45,627 bases of DNA from Planctomycetes bacterium UBA7888 (GTDB taxonomy: Bacteria; Planctomycetota; UBA1135), in the NCBI GenBank assembly GCA_002500505.1, contig DLRM01000059.1:1-45627 (forward strand), written 5' to 3'. This document shows, one piece after another, positions 1 through 7,924 of this stretch (its first letter is position 1; the number at the start of each line of letters is the position of its first letter). The position numbers were made by a program, and so were the translations under genes. The notes beneath the pieces were generated by a model. It had not been told where the DNA came from and did no database searches. It saw only the letters and a program-made list of their open reading frames with translations.

Positions 1-1595
1 GGCTCCTCGGCTTCGGGCTCCTCAGTTTCAGGCTCGGAATCGGAGGAGGCAATCGGTTCGACTTCGGGTTCATCCGCAGGAGCTTCAACTACACCTTCAA
101 GCTTTTCAGAGGTTTCCTCTTCAGCCTTTTCCTCTCCTTTCTCTTCAAAAGGGGATTCGGTACGGCGGCGACGGCGGCGGCGGCGAGGAGCCGTGGTGGC
201 TTCTGCCTTCTCGGTTTCCGGCTTAGCAGTTTCGGCTTCAGGTTTTTCCGATGCAGTTGTTTCTGTGTCCGCCTCGTCCACGGGATGAAGCGTAATCGCT
301 TGATTTAACTTGGTTGTCTTATCGGCTGACTCTTCGCTCCGGGCGCGACCTCGACCGCCTCGGCGACCTCGACGGCGACGGCGACGGCGGGGAGGACTGT
401 CTTCGTCCGTAGCGCCTCCCTCCAACTGGATTCGTCCCAACTTTTTCGCAGGGGCAGCATCTTGGAGAGGAATTTCTTCCTCCTTCAAAGGAGGAACTAT
501 GCCGAGCGGCAAGGGTGCCGTGCGGTCTTCCTCATCGAGAGCAGCCTCGGGTATTGCCTCGTCTTCCAAGCCAAGGAAGCGGTTGAAGAATGGACTCACT
601 TCGTCTAATGCAAGGAGAGTCATATCGAGCAGAGAGGTTGCACGCTTGCGAGTGCTTGCGTCTGGTGGACGAATAAGCAAAAGGCCAGCACTGTCGCGAT
701 CGCAACCAAAGACTTTTACCAAGCCTTTAAAGCGTGCGGAGTAGTCCTGCCAGTTGCCGGTTTTGCACTCCACCCAAAGCATGCGACCATCAACGCACGC
801 CATGAGGTCCGCTTCAAATTCGCGCTTGTCGGGCAAGGTGCCTTTAACATTAAAAAGCACTTGGAACTTAGATGGATTCATGCGAGCGCGCAGGCGGCGC
901 GACAAAAGCCAAGCCACATAAATTTCCAACCACCCGCCAGTTAGAAACTGGGCGGTGCTTCCATCCTTTGTGGGGATTACGCGAAGCTGGCGTTTGGGCG
1001 AACGGTGATAGTAAAAATCTTTCAGCAAACCGTGCCGATGAAGCATGGTGCCGAGCTGAACGGCGGCAGAGCGCTCATGGTCGGACCAACGATCAATATC
1101 CACGCGTGTTCCATGGCCCGTTGCGACACAACGTTTCATTTTCTCATAAAACGGTGCGACTCGCGAGAAGTGCTGACCTATGTGACGAGCTAAATGCTCG
1201 AAGGCCTCGTTGCGGGCAAGATCGTCTTGACCTTCATAAACCACAACCTTCTTCCCTTTGAGGTAGTCAACCAAAGGGCCCGTTGGGGCATCTTCGGGAA
1301 CTTCCTTTGGAAGACCCCGCCGAGGGTGTTGACTGCGACCATGTTGTTGCCGTCCAGAGTCTCCATTTCCGGAGTCCCCGCGACGATTGCGTCCGCGGCC
1401 ACCGCGACGATTGCGGCCGTCTTGAGATGATGACGCAGCACGCTCACCGCCGAGAGATTCTCGGAGGCGTCGTATTTCATCAGTTAATGCCCGAATGTCC
1501 GCGCTTGAAGCTGCGGTGCGTCGGGCGTTCTCCGGGGAGCGGTCGGCGTTTTCGTCGCCTCCTTCCGCTCCCAAAAAGCGTTGGAGGAAGCCCAT
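1..1595 (-). CDS. Card1/DUF1887-like PD-(D/E)XK nuclease with Arg-rich tails (partial, C-terminus missing)
   Basis: The reading frame is open from an ATG at 1595 to the window edge, about 531 residues with no stop. An in-frame TGA lies shortly upstream of 1595, so the start must be this ATG or a GTG three codons before it. Residues 57-76 are RG-rich. About 105-215 is a mixed region that may include a winged helix. Residues 219-305 match the nuclease core of Card1/Can2 (DUF1887): GGWLE (E224), an acidic strand EADL (D263) and WVECKTG (E276, K278). After 400 come a run of seven Arg followed by RGG-like residues, then eight Arg, then a Glu/Pro/Ala-rich acidic tail leaving the window. Known Card1 proteins carry an N-terminal CARF sensor that binds cyclic oligoadenylate; I see none here. 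The nuclease call is good. DNA versus RNA target and role are unknown. Confidence 0.75.
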   Translation of the reverse strand, partial: MGFLQRFLGAEGGDENADRSPENARRTAASSADIRALTDEIRRLRESLGGERAASSSQDGRNRRGGRGRNRRGDSGNGDSGRQQHGRSQHPRRGLPKEVPEDAPTGPLVDYLKGKKVVVYEGQDDLARNEAFEHLARHIGQHFSRVAPFYEKMKRCVATGHGTRVDIDRWSDHERSAAVQLGTMLHRHGLLKDFYYHRSPKRQLRVIPTKDGSTAQFLTGGWLEIYVAWLLSRRLRARMNPSKFQVLFNVKGTLPDKREFEADLMACVDGRMLWVECKTGNWQDYSARFKGLVKVFGCDRDSAGLLLIRPPDASTRKRATSLLDMTLLALDEVSPFFNRFLGLEDEAIPEAALDEEDRTAPLPLGIVPPLKEEEIPLQDAAPAKKLGRIQLEGGATDEDSPPRRRRRRRGRRGGRGRARSEESADKTTKLNQAITLHPVDEADTETTASEKPEAETAKPETEKAEATTAPRRRRRRRRTESPFEEKGEEKAEEETSEKLEGVVEAPADEPEVEPIASSDSEPETEEPEAEE

Positions 1596-1680
1596 TTCCC
1601 CCACAGAGTAGCAGATTCCTATGCTTCAAGGTAGCCCTAGCCATGAAATGACTTCGCCCTCGCCCTAAAGAACACAAATC

Positions 1681-3789
1681 ATGCTCTTGCAACTCTTTGC
1701 GCTCGCCCCACTAATTTTGGCTCCACCTCAGAAATCTCACGACGACCGGAAGGCTAATCATCTGGCCCAGGAAACAAGCCCCTACCTTCTCCAGCACGCA
1801 TACAACCCTGTGAACTGGTATCCATGGGGCAAAGAGGCCCTTGCCATTGCGAAATCAGAAGAAAAGCCCATTTTCCTCTCGATTGGCTACTCGGCTTGCC
1901 ATTGGTGCCATGTTATGGAACGAGAGTCCTTTGAGGACGAGGAAATCGCAAAGTACCTGAATGAGCACTTTGTTTGCATCAAAGTGGACCGTGAAGAGCG
2001 CCCCGACCTAGACGACCTGTATATGACTGCAGTGCAACAAATGACGGGAAGTGGAGGCTGGCCTATGTCCGTTTTTCTAACCCCTGACCGGAAGCCATTT
2101 TTTGGGGGTACCTACTTCCCCCCACGCGCGAAATTCGGCCGCCCTGGCTTTTTCGATCTTCTGATGGAAATAAACAAGGCCTGGGATACTCGGCGGAGCG
2201 AAATTGTGGAGGCCGCAAACCAAATGGGGGAGCAGTTGGCCGTGCGACTACCCGCCGCTCCAGACCGCGGCTTACCCAAGCCAAGCAAGTTGGGTGAACG
2301 GGAAATTAACTGGGTCTCCATTTTCAAAAAACAGTACGACTCGACTTGGGGTGGATTTGGGGATGCCCCCAAGTTCCCTCGCACTGACGACATTCTTTTA
2401 TTACTTGGAATTTCTGATCGACACGACTCAGACGAAGCCCGGCGCATGGCCTTCCATTCGTTGCACAAAATGGCAGACGGCGGAATGTTCGACCAGTTGG
2501 GCGGAGGCTTTGCCCGCTACTCCACCGACGCAAAATGGCTTATCCCCCACTTTGAGAAAATGCTCTACGACCAAGGGACTCTCATTCCTTGTTACCTCGA
2601 AGCCTGGCGGCAAAGTGGCGATTACTTTTTTGAGAGAATCGCGCGAGAAAATTGTGATTACCTGATACGAGAAATGCAATCACCCGGCGGTGGACTTTGG
2701 TCCAGTACTGATGCCGACTCCGAAGGCGAAGAGGGGAAATTTTTTGTCTGGACTCCGCAAGAACTTATTCAAGTGCTTGGAAAAGAAGATGGAGAATGGG
2801 CTGCATCTGTTTTTGGTGTGACCAAGGAAGGAAACTTCGAACATGGGAAATCAGCTTTAACTTTAAGGGGGGACGAGCAAAAAAACGACTCCAAACGCTT
2901 CCAGAAAATTCGCGCAAAACTCTATTCCGCTCGTTCTAGCCGAATTCCCCCTGCGACTGACGACAAAATTCTGACCGCATGGAATGGATTGGCAATACAT
3001 GCCTTGGCTCAAGCTGGGCTACTTTTAGGGGAGGACCAATACACCCAAGCCGCAGTCGCTGCAGGGAATTTTTTGTTAAAGGAGCTGCGGAGCGGTGAAA
3101 TTCCCAATCACTACTGGTCGCGCTCTTGGCGTAACGGAAAGGCTCAACATGCTGCGGTCCTGGAAGACTATGCTTACCTTGCGCGCGCATTTCTCTCTTT
3201 GTTCCAGGCAACCGGCAATGAAAAGTGGCTCCTTGAAGCAGAAAGCCTTGCAGCAATCATGGTAAAAGATTTTTGGAACCCCAAAACAGCGGTATTCTTC
3301 GACACGGACGGAAATGACGAAACAGTTTTCCAGCGACGCAGCTCTCCTTGGGACGGCGCCATTCCCTCACCAAACGGAATCGCCCTGGAATCATTGGTTA
3401 TCCTTCATGCCTTTACCCACGAGGCGCGCTGGAAAGAAATCGCCGATAAGGGCTTTGCTGCAGTTCTTCAATTGATGAGTCGGGGTCCGCGAGGATTCTC
3501 CGCAACAACTCGCTCCCTTTGGCTCGCCGTAGAGGAGCCCCGCGTGGCCGTGGTCGTAGGAACTGGGGACCAGAAAGCTCTTTCTGGTTGGAGAAATGCG
3601 CTCCACTCCCCTGGCACTCCTGGGATGTTGGGCGTTTTCTCTTTGGAGGCAAATCCAAAAAGCGAGAACCCTCTTTTTGCAAATCGAGAAGCAATGGATG
3701 GGAAGGCCACTCTCTATCTGTGCCGGGGCCCTATTTGCCTTCCTCCCTCAACTTCGCCAGGTGACCTTAAGGAACTCCTGGACAAGTAG
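1681..3789 (+). CDS. YyaL/SPATA20-like thioredoxin-domain protein (DUF255)
   Basis: A 702-residue protein of normal length for the family. The N-terminal thioredoxin-like DUF255 domain holds the conserved NHLAQETSPYLLQHA segment (about 26-40), NPVNWYPWG, the CHWC motif (C73, C76), KVDREERPDLD and GGWPMSVFLTPD. The remaining 500 residues match the six-hairpin-glycosidase-like (alpha/alpha) region of the family, with HFEKMLYDQ and DADSEGEEGKFFVW. Residues 1-16 are hydrophobic and could be a signal peptide, an extension ahead of the usual conserved start. The family's reaction is not settled; a redox or sugar-related role has been suggested for homologues. It sits 5 bases upstream of bioB and is probably co-transcribed with it. 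The family call is firm, the function open. Confidence 0.9.
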   Translation: MLLQLFALAPLILAPPQKSHDDRKANHLAQETSPYLLQHAYNPVNWYPWGKEALAIAKSEEKPIFLSIGYSACHWCHVMERESFEDEEIAKYLNEHFVCIKVDREERPDLDDLYMTAVQQMTGSGGWPMSVFLTPDRKPFFGGTYFPPRAKFGRPGFFDLLMEINKAWDTRRSEIVEAANQMGEQLAVRLPAAPDRGLPKPSKLGEREINWVSIFKKQYDSTWGGFGDAPKFPRTDDILLLLGISDRHDSDEARRMAFHSLHKMADGGMFDQLGGGFARYSTDAKWLIPHFEKMLYDQGTLIPCYLEAWRQSGDYFFERIARENCDYLIREMQSPGGGLWSSTDADSEGEEGKFFVWTPQELIQVLGKEDGEWAASVFGVTKEGNFEHGKSALTLRGDEQKNDSKRFQKIRAKLYSARSSRIPPATDDKILTAWNGLAIHALAQAGLLLGEDQYTQAAVAAGNFLLKELRSGEIPNHYWSRSWRNGKAQHAAVLEDYAYLARAFLSLFQATGNEKWLLEAESLAAIMVKDFWNPKTAVFFDTDGNDETVFQRRSSPWDGAIPSPNGIALESLVILHAFTHEARWKEIADKGFAAVLQLMSRGPRGFSATTRSLWLAVEEPRVAVVVGTGDQKALSGWRNALHSPGTPGMLGVFSLEANPKSENPLFANREAMDGKATLYLCRGPICLPPSTSPGDLKELLDK

Positions 3790-3794
3790 AATGG

Positions 3795-4790
3795 GTGCCC
3801 AACATGGCGCCATCCCCAACAACATCTTCGGAATTGAGCCGCGAGTCGGTTTCTAAAATCTATCGACTCCCCTTAATGGAACTCGTTTTCCAAGCGGCAG
3901 GGGTGCACCGTAACAACCATCCCACAAACTCAATCCAATGCTCCACCCTGTTGAGCATTAAAACGGGGTCTTGCGCAGAGGATTGTTCTTATTGCTCCCA
4001 GTCCGCACGAAACGATAGTGGCCTGGACCCTGAACGATTGATGGATAACGAATCGGTGGTTGCCGCAGCAAAAGCCGCCAAGGCAAAAGGCTCGGATCGC
4101 TTTTGCATGGGAGCTGCTTGGCGTGGCATCAAAGACAACGACGACTTTGAACGAGTGCTCGAAATGGTTTCCTCGGTCAAAGACCTAGGTCTTGAAACCT
4201 GTCTTACTGCTGGCATGTTAGAGCCCCACCAAGCGGACAAGTTGCGTGATGCGGGGTTGGATTATTACAACCACAACCTGGACACATCGCCGGAGTATTA
4301 CGACCAAGTTGTAACCACTCGAACCTATGAAGACCGGTTGGAAACTCTGGCTTCTGTTCGCGTGGCCGGGATTAAAGTATGTTGCGGTGGCATCTTGGGA
4401 ATGGGCGAATCAGAAGATGACCGAATTGGTCTGATACACGAGCTTGCTCGTCAAACTCCACCACCGGAGTCAGTCCCCATCAACGCATTAGTTCCGATCC
4501 CAGGAACACCGCTTGCGGAAAATCCGCCCTTACCTTGGGACCAAATGGTGCGCGCAGTCGCTACAGCTCGAATCTTAATGCCCAAATCCGACATCCGCCT
4601 TTCTGCTGGACGGTCTTCCATGACAGAAGAGGGACAAGCGCTCTGCTTTTTGGCCGGCGCAAACTCTGTGTTTATGGGCGACAAATTATTGACCACTCCA
4701 AACGCAACGGAAACTGAAGACGCTGCCCTGTTTCGAAAACTCGGCTTAGAGCCCATTGCCGAGCCTACTCCTCAAGGAGTTCCAGTTTGA
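3795..4790 (+). CDS. bioB: Biotin synthase BioB
   Basis: Radical SAM enzyme that inserts sulfur into dethiobiotin, the last step of biotin synthesis, in the cytoplasm. The 331-residue length is normal. The SAM-cluster motif is KTGSCAEDCSYCSQ (CxxxCxxC). Further family blocks are NSIQCSTLLSIKTG, GLETCLTAGML, YNHNLDTSPEYY, CCGGILGMGES and NALVPIPGTPL, plus an Arg in IRLSAGR expected to bind the auxiliary cluster. The listed start is a GTG at 3795; an in-frame ATG at 3804 is equally possible because neither has a clear Shine-Dalgarno site. It follows the YyaL-like gene by 5 bases, and its stop overlaps the start of the bioF-bioD fusion by 4 bases, implying translational coupling in a biotin operon. 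Confidence 0.96.
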   Translation: MPNMAPSPTTSSELSRESVSKIYRLPLMELVFQAAGVHRNNHPTNSIQCSTLLSIKTGSCAEDCSYCSQSARNDSGLDPERLMDNESVVAAAKAAKAKGSDRFCMGAAWRGIKDNDDFERVLEMVSSVKDLGLETCLTAGMLEPHQADKLRDAGLDYYNHNLDTSPEYYDQVVTTRTYEDRLETLASVRVAGIKVCCGGILGMGESEDDRIGLIHELARQTPPPESVPINALVPIPGTPLAENPPLPWDQMVRAVATARILMPKSDIRLSAGRSSMTEEGQALCFLAGANSVFMGDKLLTTPNATETEDAALFRKLGLEPIAEPTPQGVPV

Positions 4791-6601
4791 ACAACGATTC
4801 TTTGCCGCCTGGGATTCAAGATGAGCTTGCCGCCTGGGAAGCAGCGGGGCTAAAGCGTGAGCTGACCCCCCCAAAGGGAATCGATTTCACAACAAATGAC
4901 TACTTAGGCCTTTCAAGGGATTCCCGCATTCAAGATGCCGCCCTTCAAGCCATTCGCGAATTCGGTCCCGGCGCACCGGCCTCTCGACTTTTGCGCGGAC
5001 ACCTTCCGCCGCATGAAACCGCCGAAAAGAAGGCCGCTGAGTGGTGTAACGCCGAGGCCGCTTTGCTTTTTCAAAGCGGCTGGCAAGCGAATCAAGCTAT
5101 CCTTTCAACGATTCCCCAAAAAGGAGATGTTCTTTTTAGCGACGAGCTTAACCACGCCAGCATTATTGATGGCTGTCGGCTTTCGCAAGCAAGCATTTCC
5201 ATCTTTTCTCACTCCAACCTCCAAGAGTTAGAAAAGCAGCTTCAAAATTTTTCTTCGGCGAATCGGCGTTTTGTCGTTGTGGAACATGTTTACTCGATGG
5301 ACGGGGACCTTGCTCCTCTTGAGGAACTCGCTGACCTTTGCGAAACCTATGACGCCTGGCTCATCGTGGACGAAGCACATGCCGCCGGCCTTTATCCCTT
5401 CTTTCTGCACCCTCGCTTGTTTTTACGCATGATTACAGGCGGCAAAGCCCTCGGCCTTGGTGGTGGTTTTGTGTGCGGGCCGAATGCCGTGATTGAATTC
5501 CTCATTAGCCGTGCACGATCCTTCGTGTTCACGACATCTTCTAGCCCAGCGACCGCAGCTGCTCTTTCGAGAGCGATTGAGCTTGCCCAAGCAGAAACTG
5601 AGCGAGCAGAAGCGGCACACCGTTCTGCGCAGCGCTTACGCGATGGGCTCCAAAGGCTTGGGGTGGAAACTCGTGGAACTTCTCCTATTGTCCCTATCGT
5701 TTTGGGTTCGGAATCTCGCGCCTTAAAGGTCGCGAGTAAGCTCCAAGATTCAGGATTTGATATTCGGGCGATTCGCCCACCGACTGTCCCAGAGGGAACT
5801 TCGCGGCTAAGGATTGTTTGCCATGCTGATAATCTTGCTGAAGATATTGACCGACTTTGTCAAACGCTTGCCCCACTCGCTCAAAATATTGAACTCCCAA
5901 AGACGGTGGAGAATTCAGAACGAAGCCTTCTTGTTTGCGGAACCGACACCGATGTTGGCAAAACAATTGTGAGTGCCCTCTTGGTTCGAGCTACCCAAAG
6001 CCAGTGCCTAAACGTGCGTTACTTCAAGCCTGTACAAACGGGTGATGACTCGGACACTCAAACAGTTTCTCAGCTTGCGGAAATCTCACAATCGGAACTA
6101 ATCAGTCCCGTTGTCCAACTTCGCCTTCCTGCATCTGTGGACCAAGCAGCCGAAGCTGAACGAGTCAGCGTCACAGTGGACCAAGTCTTTCTACGCATGA
6201 AAAAAGTTTTCGGCGCGAACCCTGGCCACCACTGGATTGTAGAAACCGCTGGCGGACTTCTTGTCCCCTTCAATCGCATGGAAGACCAAAGCCAGCTCCT
6301 TCAGCGATTAGGCGCACCTGGAGTTTTGGTCGCTCGATCTGGATTAGGAACACTCAACCACACTTTGCTTAGCTTGGAAGCTGCCAGAGCAAGAGGCCTT
6401 GAAATCTATGCGCTCTTCCTTGTGGGCGAAAAGCATCCGCCCAACTTCAAAACTCTCAAAGACCGACTCGGCACCCTTCCGATTTTCCAACTGCCTCTTT
6501 TCCGTGAGGGACCAACAACCGCCCACTTGGACGCTTGGTTAGAAAACAACTCTCTTGAGTTTTTGTTCCATGACAATCGATTGGCTAAAGCTCGACTCTA
6601 A
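4787..6601 (+). CDS. BioF-BioD fusion: 8-amino-7-oxononanoate synthase / dethiobiotin synthetase
   Basis: One uninterrupted 604-residue frame. Residues 1-372 are BioF, the PLP enzyme joining pimeloyl-thioester and alanine: TNDYLGLS, HASIIDGCRLS, DEAH (195-198) and TGGKALG with PLP lysine K220. The stretch between DEAH and K220 is shorter than usual. Residues 378-604 are BioD, which closes the ureido ring with ATP and CO2: P-loop GTDTDVGKT (385-392 region), YFKPVQTG and an ETAGGLLVP block. The start is a TTG at 4787 preceded by AAGGAG (4774-4779), a well placed Shine-Dalgarno site; no in-frame ATG occurs before the BioF core. It overlaps bioB by 4 bases and bioA by about 30. BioD-BioA fusions are well known; this domain order is less familiar to me. 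Confidence 0.93.
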   Translation: MNNDSLPPGIQDELAAWEAAGLKRELTPPKGIDFTTNDYLGLSRDSRIQDAALQAIREFGPGAPASRLLRGHLPPHETAEKKAAEWCNAEAALLFQSGWQANQAILSTIPQKGDVLFSDELNHASIIDGCRLSQASISIFSHSNLQELEKQLQNFSSANRRFVVVEHVYSMDGDLAPLEELADLCETYDAWLIVDEAHAAGLYPFFLHPRLFLRMITGGKALGLGGGFVCGPNAVIEFLISRARSFVFTTSSSPATAAALSRAIELAQAETERAEAAHRSAQRLRDGLQRLGVETRGTSPIVPIVLGSESRALKVASKLQDSGFDIRAIRPPTVPEGTSRLRIVCHADNLAEDIDRLCQTLAPLAQNIELPKTVENSERSLLVCGTDTDVGKTIVSALLVRATQSQCLNVRYFKPVQTGDDSDTQTVSQLAEISQSELISPVVQLRLPASVDQAAEAERVSVTVDQVFLRMKKVFGANPGHHWIVETAGGLLVPFNRMEDQSQLLQRLGAPGVLVARSGLGTLNHTLLSLEAARARGLEIYALFLVGEKHPPNFKTLKDRLGTLPIFQLPLFREGPTTAHLDAWLENNSLEFLFHDNRLAKARL

Positions 6602-7877
6602 ACACTGCTGGCATCCGTTTACCCAGCATGGGCTTGACCCAGAGCCACTTCCTGTTATTGGCGCGCAAGGGGCTTGGCTTGAGTTAGCGAATGGACAACG
6701 CCTCTTGGACGGCATTTCCTCTTGGTGGGCATGTTTGCATGGACATGGTCACCCACGATTGGTCAAAGCAATTACTGAGCAAGCCGCACAACTGGACCAC
6801 GTTCTTTTCGCAGGCTGTGCCCATGAGCCTGCTGCTCGACTTTCGGCTGAACTCGTGGAACACGCTGCCCCATTGGCCTCACAGGCTTCTCCCTCTGGTT
6901 CTCAAGAACCGCTCGCCCGTGTGTTTTGGTCGGACGATGGCTCTACAGCCGTGGAAGTTGCCCTCAAGGCGGCCTACCAATCCCATTTGAGGAATGGCGA
7001 AACTTCGCGCACAACCTTTATCGCTCTGGAAGGTGCTTATCACGGAGACACTGTGGGTGCGATGTCCGCGAGCGAGCCTGCACCATTTTTTGAAGAACTC
7101 TCCCCCTTTCTTTTTCATGTTGTGCGAGTCAAACCAAACCCGGAAGAACTTGCCGAAGCTTTTGCCGACTTGGAAGGTCGAGTTGCGGCCTTCATTTTCG
7201 AACCGCTGGTGCAGGGAGCCGCTGGCATGAAAATGTACGATTCGAGCTTTTTAAAAGAAGCGCAAGGCCTTTGCCAAGAAAATGGAGCTTTCATGATTGC
7301 GGACGAAGTCTTAACAGGATTTGGCCGTACTGGCACGACATTCGCATGCGAACAGGCCAATATTTCCCCGGACTTCCTTTGCCTGTCCAAGGGTCTAACC
7401 GGCGGAACCATGCCCCTCGCTGCAACTCTTTGCACGGAAGCTATTTTCCAGTCCTTTGTGAGCGATGAACGCACGCAAGCTTTTTTTCATGGTCATACCT
7501 ATACCGCAAATCCAATTGGCTGTGCGGTTGCTCTCGAATCTCTTCGTATCCTCCGTGAAGAAAATACGCCGCAAAAGCTGGCAGCAATCGGCGCACGTAT
7601 TGAAGCGGGGCTAGCTGATTTACGCGAAAACCCCCGAGTGAAGGACCTCCGCCGCCGTGGAGGAATCGTCGCCCTCGAACTTCAAGCCGAAAAATCCGGC
7701 TACATGGCCGAGCTCGGTAGTCAATTGCGCACCGCATGCCGCAACCTGGATTCCGTCCTTCTGCGCCCGCTTGGAAATGTGCTCTACGCCATGCCCCCTG
7801 CCTGCACAACAAATGAAGAGTGCGACCGAGTCGTTACCGCTATGCAGCAGGTAGTGAACCCACTGTTGGATTCTTGA
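6570..7877 (+). CDS. bioA: Adenosylmethionine-8-amino-7-oxononanoate aminotransferase BioA
   Basis: Class III PLP aminotransferase that converts KAPA to DAPA using S-adenosylmethionine as amino donor. The 435-residue length is normal. Diagnostic blocks are KHCWHPFTQH near the N-terminus, GISSWWACLHGHGHP, FWSDDGSTAVEVALK, GAYHGDTVGAMS, IADEVLTGFGRTG and the PLP lysine in CLSKGLTGG, then HGHTYTANPIGCAVA. I chose the ATG at 6570; a TTG at 6555 lies in frame but adds only five residues. It overlaps the end of the bioF-bioD gene by 32 bases. It is the last gene of the biotin cluster. bioC and bioH or equivalents, which make the pimeloyl thioester, are not in this window. Confidence 0.96.
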   Translation: MTIDWLKLDSKHCWHPFTQHGLDPEPLPVIGAQGAWLELANGQRLLDGISSWWACLHGHGHPRLVKAITEQAAQLDHVLFAGCAHEPAARLSAELVEHAAPLASQASPSGSQEPLARVFWSDDGSTAVEVALKAAYQSHLRNGETSRTTFIALEGAYHGDTVGAMSASEPAPFFEELSPFLFHVVRVKPNPEELAEAFADLEGRVAAFIFEPLVQGAAGMKMYDSSFLKEAQGLCQENGAFMIADEVLTGFGRTGTTFACEQANISPDFLCLSKGLTGGTMPLAATLCTEAIFQSFVSDERTQAFFHGHTYTANPIGCAVALESLRILREENTPQKLAAIGARIEAGLADLRENPRVKDLRRRGGIVALELQAEKSGYMAELGSQLRTACRNLDSVLLRPLGNVLYAMPPACTTNEECDRVVTAMQQVVNPLLDS

Positions 7878-7924
7878 GTTTCGGAGGAACGACCCAGACT
7901 TCCCCGCCAGAATAAAATGCGGGC

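Noticed and set aside
161..185. Trinucleotide repeat as a phase-variable tract
   Set aside because: The unit is three bases so length changes keep the frame, and it is explained by consecutive Arg codons.
310..744. Plus-strand Arg-rich open frame
   Set aside because: It is the complement of the Arg-rich nuclease gene and its composition follows from CGN codons on the other strand; the minus frame has recognisable catalytic motifs.
1..1595. RNase E/G as identity of the Arg-rich protein
   Set aside because: The tail resembles RNase E, but there is no S1 domain or RNase E catalytic block; the core motifs fit a PD-(D/E)XK Card1-like nuclease.
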